Below, one piece after another: positions 8,115-16,629 of a stretch of 38,769 nucleotides of DNA. The notes below the pieces were generated by a model. It saw only the letters and a program-made list of their open reading frames with translations. It was not told where the DNA came from and did not search any database. Both the position numbers and the translations under genes were made by a program. The stretch is from Bacillota bacterium (GTDB taxonomy: Bacteria > Bacillota > Clostridia > Acetivibrionales > DSM-1351): contig JAEWST010000166.1 of NCBI GenBank assembly GCA_023398105.1, positions 1-38,769 on the forward strand. The letters run 5' to 3'. Positions within the stretch are counted from its first letter, which is position 1. Each line of letters begins with the position of its first letter.

Positions 8115-10112
8115 TTAAAATTCCGTTATTGCTTTTAACAAGTACTTCTTTAAAAGTGCAAAATCTATTGCGTCTATTGCCCCGTCTTTGCTTACATCAG
8201 CAGCTTTTTTTGCACGTTCATCAGTTAATATGCCATCTCCCAGCAAATGCTTCTTAAGTAGTGCAAAATCAATTGAGTCAACTGACTTGTCATTGTTTAT
8301 GTCACCTAATGTAACTACTGGAATTGGTGTGGCACCCTTTTGCCATACTCTTACCCAATCACATTCAAAGCCTTTAGACCAGTCAGTATAGGTATTAGGG
8401 GCTGTTTCCCATCCACCTACAGCAAGATTAATTATCAAGTACATATCTTTTGCTGTAGCTATTGCTTGAGAATCTCTAAATGTAGCTGCCACCTGTTTGC
8501 CGTCCAAATACCACTTTATATACTCAGAATCCCATTCTACAGCATATGTGTGAAAATCCTTTGATAAATCTGCTACTGTTTGTTTATAATAGTGACATTT
8601 TGAACTTCCATAGTGAAAGTTTGTATGCAGTGCTGTTGGTTCATGGCATAGTATTTCAAATATGTCTATTTCAGGCGGTCTTGAGCCTTTAGAATTCAAA
8701 GTAAAGAATGATGGCCAAAAGCCTGTTGTTCCTGGCATTTTAAATCTACCCTCTATATAGCCAGCTGTAAAATTAAACTTCGTGTCTGTATTTATTGCTC
8801 CTGAAGTATAGTCCAAAGAAAAGGTTCCATCATATGATGATGTTGTTGCAGGAGCATCTGGATGTCTTTTATTTTCAGCCTTTATTTTGAGCAAACCATT
8901 TGATACACTTACATTTTCAGGAGCACAGTAAGCACTGTTTGTGTGAGTTTTCCCCCAAGGATAGTTGTAATTCCACTTTTGGGCATCAAGACTTGTTCCA
9001 TCAAAATCATCACTGAATACCAGCCCCCATCCATCGCTCAAATCTGGTGCAATAGTGTCATCCTTATAGGATATAGTACCTGCTGCAGCATCTATTTGTA
9101 TTGAATCGGAGTAAGGCAACTTTAAGCTAGTATCTGATTCAAATACAAGTGGAAGCCATACATACTTAGAATCATTAACCTTACCACCCCAAGCACCAGC
9201 CCATCTGTCTCCTGTGTATAAATAGCTTGTACCCTTAGTACCCTGAACAGGTATAATATATGCAGGCTGTGAATTGTATGTAGTTGAATCTCCTAAATTA
9301 TAAAGTCCTGACCAACCACTTGCCAAATTAGTTGAGTATGCATACTTGCCCTGATTTGGATCCCAGCCTGTACAGCCTGATGTTATTAGATAATAGTAAT
9401 TGTTTCTTTTAATAAGACAAGGTGCTTCTCTTTGTTTTCCTACAAACAGCTTGGTTACAAGGGAAGCAATTCCTTTATAATCAGCAGTTAACTTGTATAA
9501 ATGCAAATCCATATTTTCATTTGAGGAAGATATAAAATACCCTGTTCCATCAGTATCGACAAAAACATTGCAGTCTCTTGACATATACCCAGCTAAACCA
9601 TGATCTGTTACACCCGAATTTACCATTGGTCTAAAGCTTCCATGATATGTAAACTTTCCATCTGGTGTATTGCAATAAGCAACTGCTGCTCTAGCTTGTC
9701 CATAATTAATTCCATTTTCCCAGTGCATCCACATAACAAACTGCTTTGTTGATGCATTATACATAACCTTGGGTCTTTCAACATTACATCTGTTAAGTTC
9801 CGATGCTGAATTAGGAGCTAGAACTTCTCCACGATATTCCCAGTTTTTTAAGTCAGTTGATCTATAGCATCTAACCCCCAGAAAATAATTACTGCTGTCA
9901 CGATATTCTCCATACCAGTAATAGTAGTCTCCATACTTAATTAAACCGCCACCATGAGCATGAATTACATTTCCAGAAGTATCCTTGAACTGTATTCCAT
10001 TAGTCATGCTTACAGATGCCGCCGTTGCTTGTTCAGCATTAAGCCCAACAAAGGAAAAGCATTGAATAAAAATAATTAGAGCCATCAAACTGTAAATCAA
10101 TTTATTTCTCAT
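8115..10112 (-). CDS. Cellulosomal GH43-GH16-dockerin enzyme, probable beta-1,3-galactan / arabinogalactan hydrolase
   Basis: A 665-residue exported multidomain enzyme. Signal peptide 1-32. Residues about 36-350 form a GH43 five-blade propeller (HAHGGGLIKYGDYYYWYGEY, then VERPKVMYN and GVTDHGL) resembling the exo-beta-1,3-galactanase branch of GH43. Residues about 362-592 form a GH16 beta-jelly roll (FSDDFDGTSLD, EGRFKMPG, and the catalytic motif EIDIFE at 481-486 with E481 as nucleophile and E486 as acid/base). Residues about 602-662 are a type I dockerin with two calcium loops (GDINNDKSVDSIDFALLKKH and DVSKDGAIDAIDFALLKKYL). GGAGGTG precedes the ATG. An exo GH43 joined to an endo-type GH16 suggests attack on one beta-1,3-linked polymer; galactan is an inference from the GH43 resemblance, and laminarin-type glucan remains possible for GH16. 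Confidence 0.88.
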   Translation of the reverse strand: MRNKLIYSLMALIIFIQCFSFVGLNAEQATAASVSMTNGIQFKDTSGNVIHAHGGGLIKYGDYYYWYGEYRDSSNYFLGVRCYRSTDLKNWEYRGEVLAPNSASELNRCNVERPKVMYNASTKQFVMWMHWENGINYGQARAAVAYCNTPDGKFTYHGSFRPMVNSGVTDHGLAGYMSRDCNVFVDTDGTGYFISSSNENMDLHLYKLTADYKGIASLVTKLFVGKQREAPCLIKRNNYYYLITSGCTGWDPNQGKYAYSTNLASGWSGLYNLGDSTTYNSQPAYIIPVQGTKGTSYLYTGDRWAGAWGGKVNDSKYVWLPLVFESDTSLKLPYSDSIQIDAAAGTISYKDDTIAPDLSDGWGLVFSDDFDGTSLDAQKWNYNYPWGKTHTNSAYCAPENVSVSNGLLKIKAENKRHPDAPATTSSYDGTFSLDYTSGAINTDTKFNFTAGYIEGRFKMPGTTGFWPSFFTLNSKGSRPPEIDIFEILCHEPTALHTNFHYGSSKCHYYKQTVADLSKDFHTYAVEWDSEYIKWYLDGKQVAATFRDSQAIATAKDMYLIINLAVGGWETAPNTYTDWSKGFECDWVRVWQKGATPIPVVTLGDINNDKSVDSIDFALLKKHLLGDGILTDERAKKAADVSKDGAIDAIDFALLKKYLLKAITEF

Positions 10113-10273
10113 TTTACACCTCCATAAAAATAATAAAACCTCTCATATAGTAATGCGGTTAAAAAGTACTTTTTATGTGGATATTGTTGCCTTCAAAGCT
10201 CATAGAATACTGTTTTTCCCTTAAATCCTCCAACAGTAGCTCTTTATTTAAAATTGATATACTATATATCCCT

Positions 10274-10552
10274 CTATTCTAAAAATAAGGTCTTTGCCCA
10301 CTTCTTACATTGTTCAATCCTTTCCCCTTTTGGATTGTCACCATGTTCCGAATCATATGAATACCTAGTCAACAACTCACAGGGCATGTTAGGGCACTTT
10401 CCACAATGTATAAATCCTTTGTCTTGACAGCACTTTGCAAGAGAACATTCTCCATGAAAGGGGTTACCCTTTGTTTGGATGCATCCCCCACAGTTAAAAG
10501 ATTCTTTGAAGGAACAGCCTTCACAACTTAACCCACATCTTGTATCAATCAT
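10274..10552 (-). CDS. Cysteine-rich DUF3795-like protein
   Basis: A 92-residue soluble protein opening MIDTRCGLSCEGCSF, the usual start of DUF3795 proteins, with further pairs CGGC, CSLAKCC and CGKCPNMPC. Ten or more cysteines suggest metal binding, probably zinc or an iron-sulphur cluster. Its start lies inside the 3' end of the MnmD-like gene (8-bp overlap), with AGGGGG as ribosome binding site, so the two are translationally coupled. Molecular function unknown for the family. Confidence 0.8.
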   Translation of the reverse strand: MIDTRCGLSCEGCSFKESFNCGGCIQTKGNPFHGECSLAKCCQDKGFIHCGKCPNMPCELLTRYSYDSEHGDNPKGERIEQCKKWAKTLFLE

Positions 10553-11252
10553 TTTTTACCCCCTGCAGCACCTCATTTTTGCCACCACAACCAGGAAATT
10601 TCTTAATTACAAATCCAGCATCTATTAAGGCTCTTTTAACAGCTCCTGCAACAGTAAAAGTAGCACAGGTTCCTCCAGCTTTTGTCTTTTTACCTATTTC
10701 CATTAGGAGCTCAGGGCGCCATATTGCAGGATTTTTTTTGGGACTATGCCCGTCAAGAAACCATACATCACAGCATTTATCTAAAGAACTAACCATCTCA
10801 AGGGCTTCACCAATATAAAGCTTTAATTTTAGACTTCCAAAGGGTCGTGTAATTTCAGCGGTATGCCAGCCCTTAACATTTATATCAATACTTCGGTACG
10901 CCTCCACAAGAGCATCAATTTTATCCCCCACCCGTTCTCTAAATCCATCAAGTATATTGTGCATTCTCTCAGGACTCATTGGGTATAATTCAACCGAATT
11001 ATATTCTATGTAGACATTCTTAAGACTGCTTTTGTCCAAATATTGCATTAGTGAAACCACTAATCGCCCTGCTCCAAACCCTGTTTCACCAATAATAAAT
11101 GGCATATCATTTTCTGCTCTTTTACTAATTCTTTCAATAATACTATTGTTAATTAGATAAATTTGTTGTGCTTCATCTATTGCATCAACTTCATCAAAAT
11201 ATATATCATCAAATTTCTCATTCAATAGGTATTCTGGTTTCATTCTTAACAT
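10545..11252 (-). CDS. MnmD-like tRNA U34 methyltransferase (DUF752 family)
   Basis: A 235-residue Rossmann-fold methyltransferase. The SAM-binding loop is IGETGFGAGRLV (about 74-85) and the family signature DVWFLDGHSPKKNPAIW lies near 162-178, matching the WFLDGF(S/A)P-KNP-W pattern of MnmC N-domains and stand-alone MnmD. That family methylates 5-aminomethyl(-2-thio)uridine in the wobble position of tRNA. The usual N-terminal entry of MnmD (FDDIYF) is present. AAGGAAG lies 11 nt before the ATG. Substrate assignment rests on family membership; the G-H-S in place of G-F-S/A is a minor variation. Confidence 0.82.
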   Translation of the reverse strand: MLRMKPEYLLNEKFDDIYFDEVDAIDEAQQIYLINNSIIERISKRAENDMPFIIGETGFGAGRLVVSLMQYLDKSSLKNVYIEYNSVELYPMSPERMHNILDGFRERVGDKIDALVEAYRSIDINVKGWHTAEITRPFGSLKLKLYIGEALEMVSSLDKCCDVWFLDGHSPKKNPAIWRPELLMEIGKKTKAGGTCATFTVAGAVKRALIDAGFVIKKFPGCGGKNEVLQGVKND

Positions 11253-11404
11253 ATATTACACTTCCTTTTCAACATTGTCTTCATACTATATTATTACAAA
11301 TTTTCACATAAGACTATAATATTTATGGGCCTACATAGATACTATTTTATGTCTCTTCTATTATTCAATAAACTTTCCCACATAAAGTCATCAGTGTGGG
11401 ATGA

Positions 11405-11572
11405 TTATAACGCCTAGTTTCAAAATGAAATTTTTCGATTGTATTTATACACTGTCAAAAACCACTTGTGGTTTTTGTGGCTCGAAAATGCTCCTTATAT
11501 TCTCACCACCTGATAACCAAAGTGGTAACCGCCACTTATAGAAGTGGGGGACATTTTCTTGCCTCGTTATAA
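11405..11572 (+). repeat. Dispersed TTATAACG repeat, copy A (short near-complete copy)
   Basis: A 168-bp element bounded by perfect 8-bp inverted ends TTATAACG and CGTTATAA. Inside it has a perfect hairpin AAAAACCACTTGTGGTTTTT, a second hairpin CACTTATAGAAGTG, and the right-end block GGACATTTTCTTGCCTCG shared with the other copies. Compared with copies B and C it lacks the central segment around GTAGATATTCT. It contains no ORF. Confidence 0.8.
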
Positions 11573-11707
11573 ATGGTATGTTGCTAAATAATTACAAGAG
11601 ATTAGTAATTGCTAAGAACTGGCATTTGTTCATTCTCAGTCTTTTTTCTGCTTTTCCACATTCACTAGCCATGGTTAATATTGTTTAGACCCAACATTCT
11701 GTTGGTT

Positions 11708-13081
11708 TTAATGGAGTAAATATTTAAATACCTTTTTCATAAAATTCATAGATACCTTATAAGGTGGATATTTGAGTTTAAAGTCATAGGTTATTTGATT
11801 TTTCAGGATACTTTTCTTATGTGAAAATGTATCAAAGGTGGCTATACCATGATAGTTTCCTATGCCGCTGTCACCAACTCCGCCAAAGGGTAAATTTGAA
11901 TTTGCAATATGATTAATAGTATCATTAATGCACACCCCACCTGATGAGGTTTCAGTTAGAAGCTTTTGCACTTTGCTTTTATTGTTTGAGAAGAAATACA
12001 AAGCTAACGGCTTTGGTCTGTCATTGATAAAATCAATTACCTCATTAAGACTTTCATACTCCATTACGGGCAGCATTGGTCCAAATATTTCATCTTGCAT
12101 TATCTTACTATCCTTCGAAACAGGATATATTATTGTTGGTGAAATTTTTAATTTTTCTTTGTTATGTTCGCCTCCGTAAAGTATATTTTGATTGTTAATC
12201 AAGGATAAAAGCCTGTTAAAATGTCGCTCATTTATTATTTTTGAATATTGCTCACTTTTTATTGGATTACTGCCATATAATTCATTAATTGTATATATAA
12301 TCCTCTTTATTAACTCATCCTTGATTGCTTTATGCACAAATAGGTAATCTGGAGCTATGCAAGTCTGACCACAATTTAAAAGCTTTCCCCACGCAATTCT
12401 TTTTGCAACAATGTCTAAATTAGTTTCCTTATCAACAATACACGGACTTTTGCCTCCCAATTCCAAGGTTACAGGAGTCAGGTTTTTTGCAGCTGCCTCC
12501 ATTATTATTCTTCCAACAGTTGTACTTCCTGTATAAAAAATATAATCAAATTTCTGTGAAAGCAACTGTTCAGATGTTTCAACTCCACCTTCTACAGATA
12601 TCAAATACTCTTTTTCAAAACTCTCATTTATAATTTGGGTTATAACCTTTGATACGTTTGGTGATAGTTCAGATGGCTTAACAACAGCACAATTACCTGC
12701 TGCAATAGCACCTACAAGGGGTATCATAACAAGTTGAAAAGGATAATTCCACGGACCTATTATCAGAACTGTTCCGTACGGTTCAGGAGCAATAAAGCTT
12801 GAACCTCCTACAAACATAAGAGGTGTTTTTACTCTCTTGTGTTTACTAAGCCTTTTAATATTTTTAATCATATAATCAATTTCATTTATAGTAAGTCCCA
12901 CTTCAGTCATATAGGCCTCAATCTGACTTTTACCCAAATCCTTCTCTAAAGCACTGTATATATCTGCTTCTTTTGCAAGAATTGCACTTTTCAATTTTCG
13001 CAGTTGAAGAATTCTTTCATCAATTCCCCTTGTTACTCCCTTTTTATAAAATTTTCTTTGAGTTTCAGCTATATTATTTAT
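11708..13081 (-). CDS. Aldehyde dehydrogenase, class 3-like, with a non-canonical start codon
   Basis: NAD(P)-dependent oxidation of an aldehyde to the acid. The body shows the class 3 pattern: LGKSQIEAYMTEVGL, PWNYPFQL, the cofactor loop FYTGSTTVG, the catalytic glutamate in TLELGGKSP (residue 207 in this numbering) and the nucleophile in NCGQTC (Cys241). The first ATG/GTG/TTG-type start is a TTG at 12994 inside the first helices, which would remove about 29 family-typical residues (NNIAETQRKFYKKG). These are encoded in frame up to 13081, where ATA sits 7 nt after a strong AAAAGGAGG; an ATT precedes it. The 457-residue length then matches the family. Either ATA/ATT is used, an ATG has mutated, or the base was misread. 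Confidence 0.85.
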   Translation of the reverse strand: MNNIAETQRKFYKKGVTRGIDERILQLRKLKSAILAKEADIYSALEKDLGKSQIEAYMTEVGLTINEIDYMIKNIKRLSKHKRVKTPLMFVGGSSFIAPEPYGTVLIIGPWNYPFQLVMIPLVGAIAAGNCAVVKPSELSPNVSKVITQIINESFEKEYLISVEGGVETSEQLLSQKFDYIFYTGSTTVGRIIMEAAAKNLTPVTLELGGKSPCIVDKETNLDIVAKRIAWGKLLNCGQTCIAPDYLFVHKAIKDELIKRIIYTINELYGSNPIKSEQYSKIINERHFNRLLSLINNQNILYGGEHNKEKLKISPTIIYPVSKDSKIMQDEIFGPMLPVMEYESLNEVIDFINDRPKPLALYFFSNNKSKVQKLLTETSSGGVCINDTINHIANSNLPFGGVGDSGIGNYHGIATFDTFSHKKSILKNQITYDFKLKYPPYKVSMNFMKKVFKYLLH

Positions 13082-13421
13082 AATTACTCCTCCTTTTAAG
13101 GTATAATAACAACATATTTTCTTTGCTAAGCTTATTGTTCTCCACAGTTATTTTCAGTATGTTTTTGTACAAATAGGACATGCGAGATTATTAACTCATG
13201 CACCAGTAAATTTTATGTGCAAAAGTTGTTTTATTTAATTTATATACTAAAGCTAAAATAGCTTCTCGTCAATCAATCCCACCACACTCGGAAATTTCTA
13301 TTATTCGAACAAATCATAAACTCAAACTCCGCAGTTAAATATACTTCTTAAAGACTCACTTTATTAAATCAAAATTCTTGTCCTTTTAGTTAGCCCTAAA
13401 TTAATAATTTTCCTATTGCAT
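13082..13421. other. Divergent intergenic region, no gene seen
   Basis: AT-rich region between the divergent aldehyde dehydrogenase and Dus genes. The aldehyde dehydrogenase promoter should lie in its left part. A piece at 13330-13353 resembles 7647-7670. Confidence 0.45.
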
Positions 13422-13450
13422 TTGTTACAATAACTATATAGTATTATGAT
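13422..13450 (+). promoter_or_regulatory. Probable sigma-A promoter of the Dus gene
   Basis: TTGTTA at 13422-13427, a 17-nt spacer and TATGAT at 13445-13450, about 40 bp before the start codon. Confidence 0.65.
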
Positions 13451-13491
13451 AAATTAATATCAAAATTAAACACAACCAAGGATGAGTATAT

Positions 13492-14454
13492 ATGAAACTT
13501 TTTTTAGCACCAATTCAAGGAATGACTATTGCATGCTATAGAAATTTATTTTCAAAGCTTTTTGGAGGTATTGATGCCTATTATGCCCCCTTTATTTCTA
13601 CTGCTGATATGGATAAAGTAAATCCTGTACTTCTAAAAGATATCATGGCTGATCATAATGATATAGGTATTAAGGTTATTCCTCAAATTCTCAGCAATAA
13701 CGGAGCTGAATTTAAACTTTTTTCCGATATTATTGCTGATATGGGATATAATGAAATTAACTGGAATATAGGCTGTCCCTTTCCTATGGTGACTAGAAAG
13801 AAAAGGGGGTCTGGTATTCTTCCCTATCCTGATATGATAAAAAATCTTCTTGATATAGCTTGTGCCGAAAACTATACTATAACTGTAAAAATGAGAATTG
13901 GACTAGATAATCCTGAAGAGGGTATACGTGTAATTGACATACTCAACCAATATCCCTTAGGAGGTGTAATAATACATGCTCGCACAGGTAAACAAATGTA
14001 CACTGGCAGTGTTGATTTGGACTCATTTGAAGCTATTGCCTCCACTTGCAAGCATGAAATAACCTATAATGGAGATATATTCACATATGATGATTTCTTA
14101 CGTATTAGCACACGTTTTCCTTACATTAAGAACTTTATGTTGGGCAGAGGTGCTCTTAGTAATCCCTTTTTGCCATCTGCTATCAAAGGGAAAACAGTTC
14201 AGAATGAAGATAAAATGGCGTTACTCAAAGAATTCCATGATGGGATTTTTAGTTATTATAGGAATACTCTATCGGGTGAAAAGCATTTATGTGATAAAAT
14301 GAAGGAATTTTGGAGACAGCTGTCAGCCCATACTGATAAGGATGGTAAATTACTAAAGAAAATTAAAAAATGCCATAACTCTATTGATTATCTTGAAGCA
14401 GCAAGCCAAATTCTCAGCACTTCTTCTATGTGGAGTGATTCTCCTATAAGGTAG
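13492..14454 (+). CDS. tRNA-dihydrouridine synthase family protein
   Basis: A 320-residue FMN enzyme of the Dus family, which reduces uridine in tRNA D-loops. It opens LFLAPIQGMT (family: LAPMxGxT). The active-site block is INWNIGCPFPMVTRKKRGSG with the catalytic cysteine in GCP (about residue 95). The FMN-phosphate sites are VKMRIG and, near the C-terminus, YNGDI and MLGRGALSNPFL. The overall pattern resembles the smaller DusC-like or clostridial group, so the exact uridine modified is unknown. AAGGATGAG precedes the ATG. It stands as a single gene with its own promoter. Confidence 0.92.
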   Translation: MKLFLAPIQGMTIACYRNLFSKLFGGIDAYYAPFISTADMDKVNPVLLKDIMADHNDIGIKVIPQILSNNGAEFKLFSDIIADMGYNEINWNIGCPFPMVTRKKRGSGILPYPDMIKNLLDIACAENYTITVKMRIGLDNPEEGIRVIDILNQYPLGGVIIHARTGKQMYTGSVDLDSFEAIASTCKHEITYNGDIFTYDDFLRISTRFPYIKNFMLGRGALSNPFLPSAIKGKTVQNEDKMALLKEFHDGIFSYYRNTLSGEKHLCDKMKEFWRQLSAHTDKDGKLLKKIKKCHNSIDYLEAASQILSTSSMWSDSPIR

Positions 14455-14719
14455 AAAAAATTAGGCCTAAACTTGTTATGTAGCTGAGTTAGGAATCTAT
14501 CTTAAGTGTTTGAATATGAATATTTTTCATATGATATTTTTGTAAATCACCGTTAGCATATTGACTTCATATCACAATAAATATTATACTTTATAAGGGT
14601 CTAATAAGGACTTGAGTTAACCATAGAATAATGAAACTTATCCTTTCACTTTTATATGAAATTATTGTTATTATAGATAAATAATTACCCTATACAATTT
14701 AAGTTAAACAGGAGACAAT

Positions 14720-15385
14720 ATGAAAATAATTGAAAAAATTCGTTCCCTTGTACCTAAATATGCTATTGTACCCTTGATTATATGCGTAATTTTTAATTTT
14801 TCAGTATATTCAGGAGTACGTTTGTTTTATGAAGATAGGTATTTTTATGACTTAACTTCAAAATTTGATAGTGTTTTCCCAATAATCCCTATAACTGTAT
14901 TGATTTATTTTGGAAGTTACTTTTTTTGGATTATTAATTACATCTTAATATGCAGAATAGATAAAGAGCATTGTTATCGGTTTATATGTGCAGATTTATT
15001 GGGAAAAATAGTATGCTTTATAACATATATATCTTTACCTACTACAAATATCAGACCTGAAATAACATCATCGGGTGTTTTTTGGGATATGTTGCAATTT
15101 TTATACAATGTAGACCCTGCTAATAATCTCTTTCCATCAATACATTGTTTAGTTAGCTGGTATTGCTTTGCTGGACTTCGTAATTCCAAAGCTGTGCCAT
15201 CATGGTATAAATATTTGTCCTTATTAATTGCATTAATGATATGTATTTCTACATTGACAACAAGGCAGCATGTTATTGTTGATGTTTTTGCAGGAGTTTT
15301 GTTAGCTGAATTAACGTGGCAGTTGGCTTCACGTGTACAGTTAAGTAAATCAATTAAAATTAATAATCAGGAGATATCAAAATGA
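14720..15385 (+). CDS. PAP2-like membrane phosphatase/phosphotransferase
   Basis: A 221-residue integral membrane protein with about six hydrophobic segments. The lipid-phosphatase signatures are present: IRP near 111-113, PSIHC at 139-143 and TRQHVIVDVFAG at 181-192, with histidines as nucleophile and acid/base. Proteins of this type dephosphorylate undecaprenyl pyrophosphate or phosphatidate, or transfer head groups. AGGAGA precedes the start. Its stop codon overlaps the next gene's ATG (ATGA), so it is coupled to a GT2 glycosyltransferase, which suggests a lipid-linked glycan or glycolipid step. Confidence 0.85.
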   Translation: MKIIEKIRSLVPKYAIVPLIICVIFNFSVYSGVRLFYEDRYFYDLTSKFDSVFPIIPITVLIYFGSYFFWIINYILICRIDKEHCYRFICADLLGKIVCFITYISLPTTNIRPEITSSGVFWDMLQFLYNVDPANNLFPSIHCLVSWYCFAGLRNSKAVPSWYKYLSLLIALMICISTLTTRQHVIVDVFAGVLLAELTWQLASRVQLSKSIKINNQEISK

Positions 15386-16398
15386 AAATTCTGACTATAG
15401 TGATACCTTGTTATAATTCAGCTGCTTATATGGAACGGGCAGTAGAATCCTTGCTTATTGGAAGTGATGAATTAGAAATTATAATTATTGATGATGGTTC
15501 TAGTGATAATACTTCAATAATAGCTGATGATTATGAAAAGAGATACCCTAATATAGTACGTTCCATTCATAAAGAAAACGGCGGGCACGGTGACGTAATA
15601 AACACTGGTCTTAAACATGCAAATGGCATATATTTCAAGGTTTTAGATAGTGATGATTGGTTTAATAAAAAATGTTTACAAAAAGTAATAAACATTTTAA
15701 AAAACATGCTCAATACTTCTACTTCCTTAGACATGCTTATAACAAATTATGTTTATGAAAATATGAGTATCGGTAAGTCTAGAAGTATTAATTATAAAGG
15801 TGCAATGCCTGAAGATAAAATATTTACATGGAATGATTTAGGTTATCTTAAAAACAGTCAGAATATACTTATGCATTCTGTTATCTATCGCACAGAAGTT
15901 CTAAAAGAATGTAATCTAGTGCTTCCCAAGCATACCTTCTATGTGGATAACATTTTCGTTTATATGCCATTGCCCTATGTAAAAACTATGTACTACACAG
16001 ACTTAGACCTATATAGATATTTTATTGGAAGAGTAGATCAATCAGTTAATGAAAAAATCATGATACAGCGTATTGATCAGCAAATCAAGGTTACAAAAAT
16101 AATGATAGACTGTTATAATCCTATGCTCATCGAATGTAAAAAGTTACGTAAATATATGATTAAGTACTTAGTGATGATGATGACAGTTAGTACAGTACTT
16201 TTACTAAAAGATAATACCGAGCAAAGTATGAATAAAAAAGAAGCTCTTTGGCGGTATTTAAGCTCAAAAGACCAACAATTATTTTATGAAGTTGATAAAT
16301 CCTTTCTAGGCTCTTTAGTACAATTTAGAGGGTATTTAGGAAGAAAGCTTATACTATTATGTTATTCCTTATCAAGAAAAATCTTTGGGTTCAACTAA
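15382..16398 (+). CDS. Family 2 glycosyltransferase
   Basis: A 338-residue GT-A fold enzyme. The N-terminus TIVIPCYNSAAYMERAVESL is the classical GT2 nucleotide-sugar site, followed by IIIDDGSSDNT and the metal-binding acidic motif LDSDDWF (about 91-97). The C-terminal third (about 245-338) is basic and hydrophobic and may lie on the membrane. An AGGAGAT ribosome binding site lies inside the end of the PAP2-like gene. Sugar donor and acceptor are not predictable here; UDP-galactofuranose is conceivable because a UDP-galactopyranose mutase lies convergently next door, but no other evidence supports that. Confidence 0.9.
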   Translation: MKILTIVIPCYNSAAYMERAVESLLIGSDELEIIIIDDGSSDNTSIIADDYEKRYPNIVRSIHKENGGHGDVINTGLKHANGIYFKVLDSDDWFNKKCLQKVINILKNMLNTSTSLDMLITNYVYENMSIGKSRSINYKGAMPEDKIFTWNDLGYLKNSQNILMHSVIYRTEVLKECNLVLPKHTFYVDNIFVYMPLPYVKTMYYTDLDLYRYFIGRVDQSVNEKIMIQRIDQQIKVTKIMIDCYNPMLIECKKLRKYMIKYLVMMMTVSTVLLLKDNTEQSMNKKEALWRYLSSKDQQLFYEVDKSFLGSLVQFRGYLGRKLILLCYSLSRKIFGFN

Positions 16399-16430
16399 AA
16401 ATAGCAACCTTATTCTTCTAAAGTTTACAA

Positions 16431-16467
16431 AAAGGCTTACTGTACAAAATCAATACAGTAAGCCTTT
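16431..16467. terminator. Bidirectional intrinsic terminator between the GT2 gene and glf
   Basis: AAAGGCTTACTGTA at 16431-16444 pairs perfectly with TACAGTAAGCCTTT at 16454-16467, with a U-tract on the plus strand and a matching A-tract on the left that serves the minus strand. Confidence 0.92.
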
Positions 16468-16506
16468 TTTGTTTTGTTAAGGTCAATTAGTTAACTTATG
16501 GCTCCT

Positions 16507-16626
16507 TTATAACGAGGCAAGAAATTGTCCCTCACTTCTATAAGTGGCGTGTACCGCTTTGGTTTTCAGCGGTGAGAATATCTCCTGCGACGCTTAAACA
16601 CCGCTATTGTAAATAACAAGCTTTTC
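16507..16626 (-). repeat. Dispersed TTATAACG repeat, copy D (right half, reversed)
   Basis: Read on the minus strand this segment matches the right half of copies B and C (GAGATATTCTCACCGCTGAA, CCACTTATAGAAGTG, TTTCTTGCCTCGTTATAA). The match ends within a few bases of the glf stop codon, so the left half is missing. Confidence 0.75.
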
Positions 16627-16629
16627 AGA

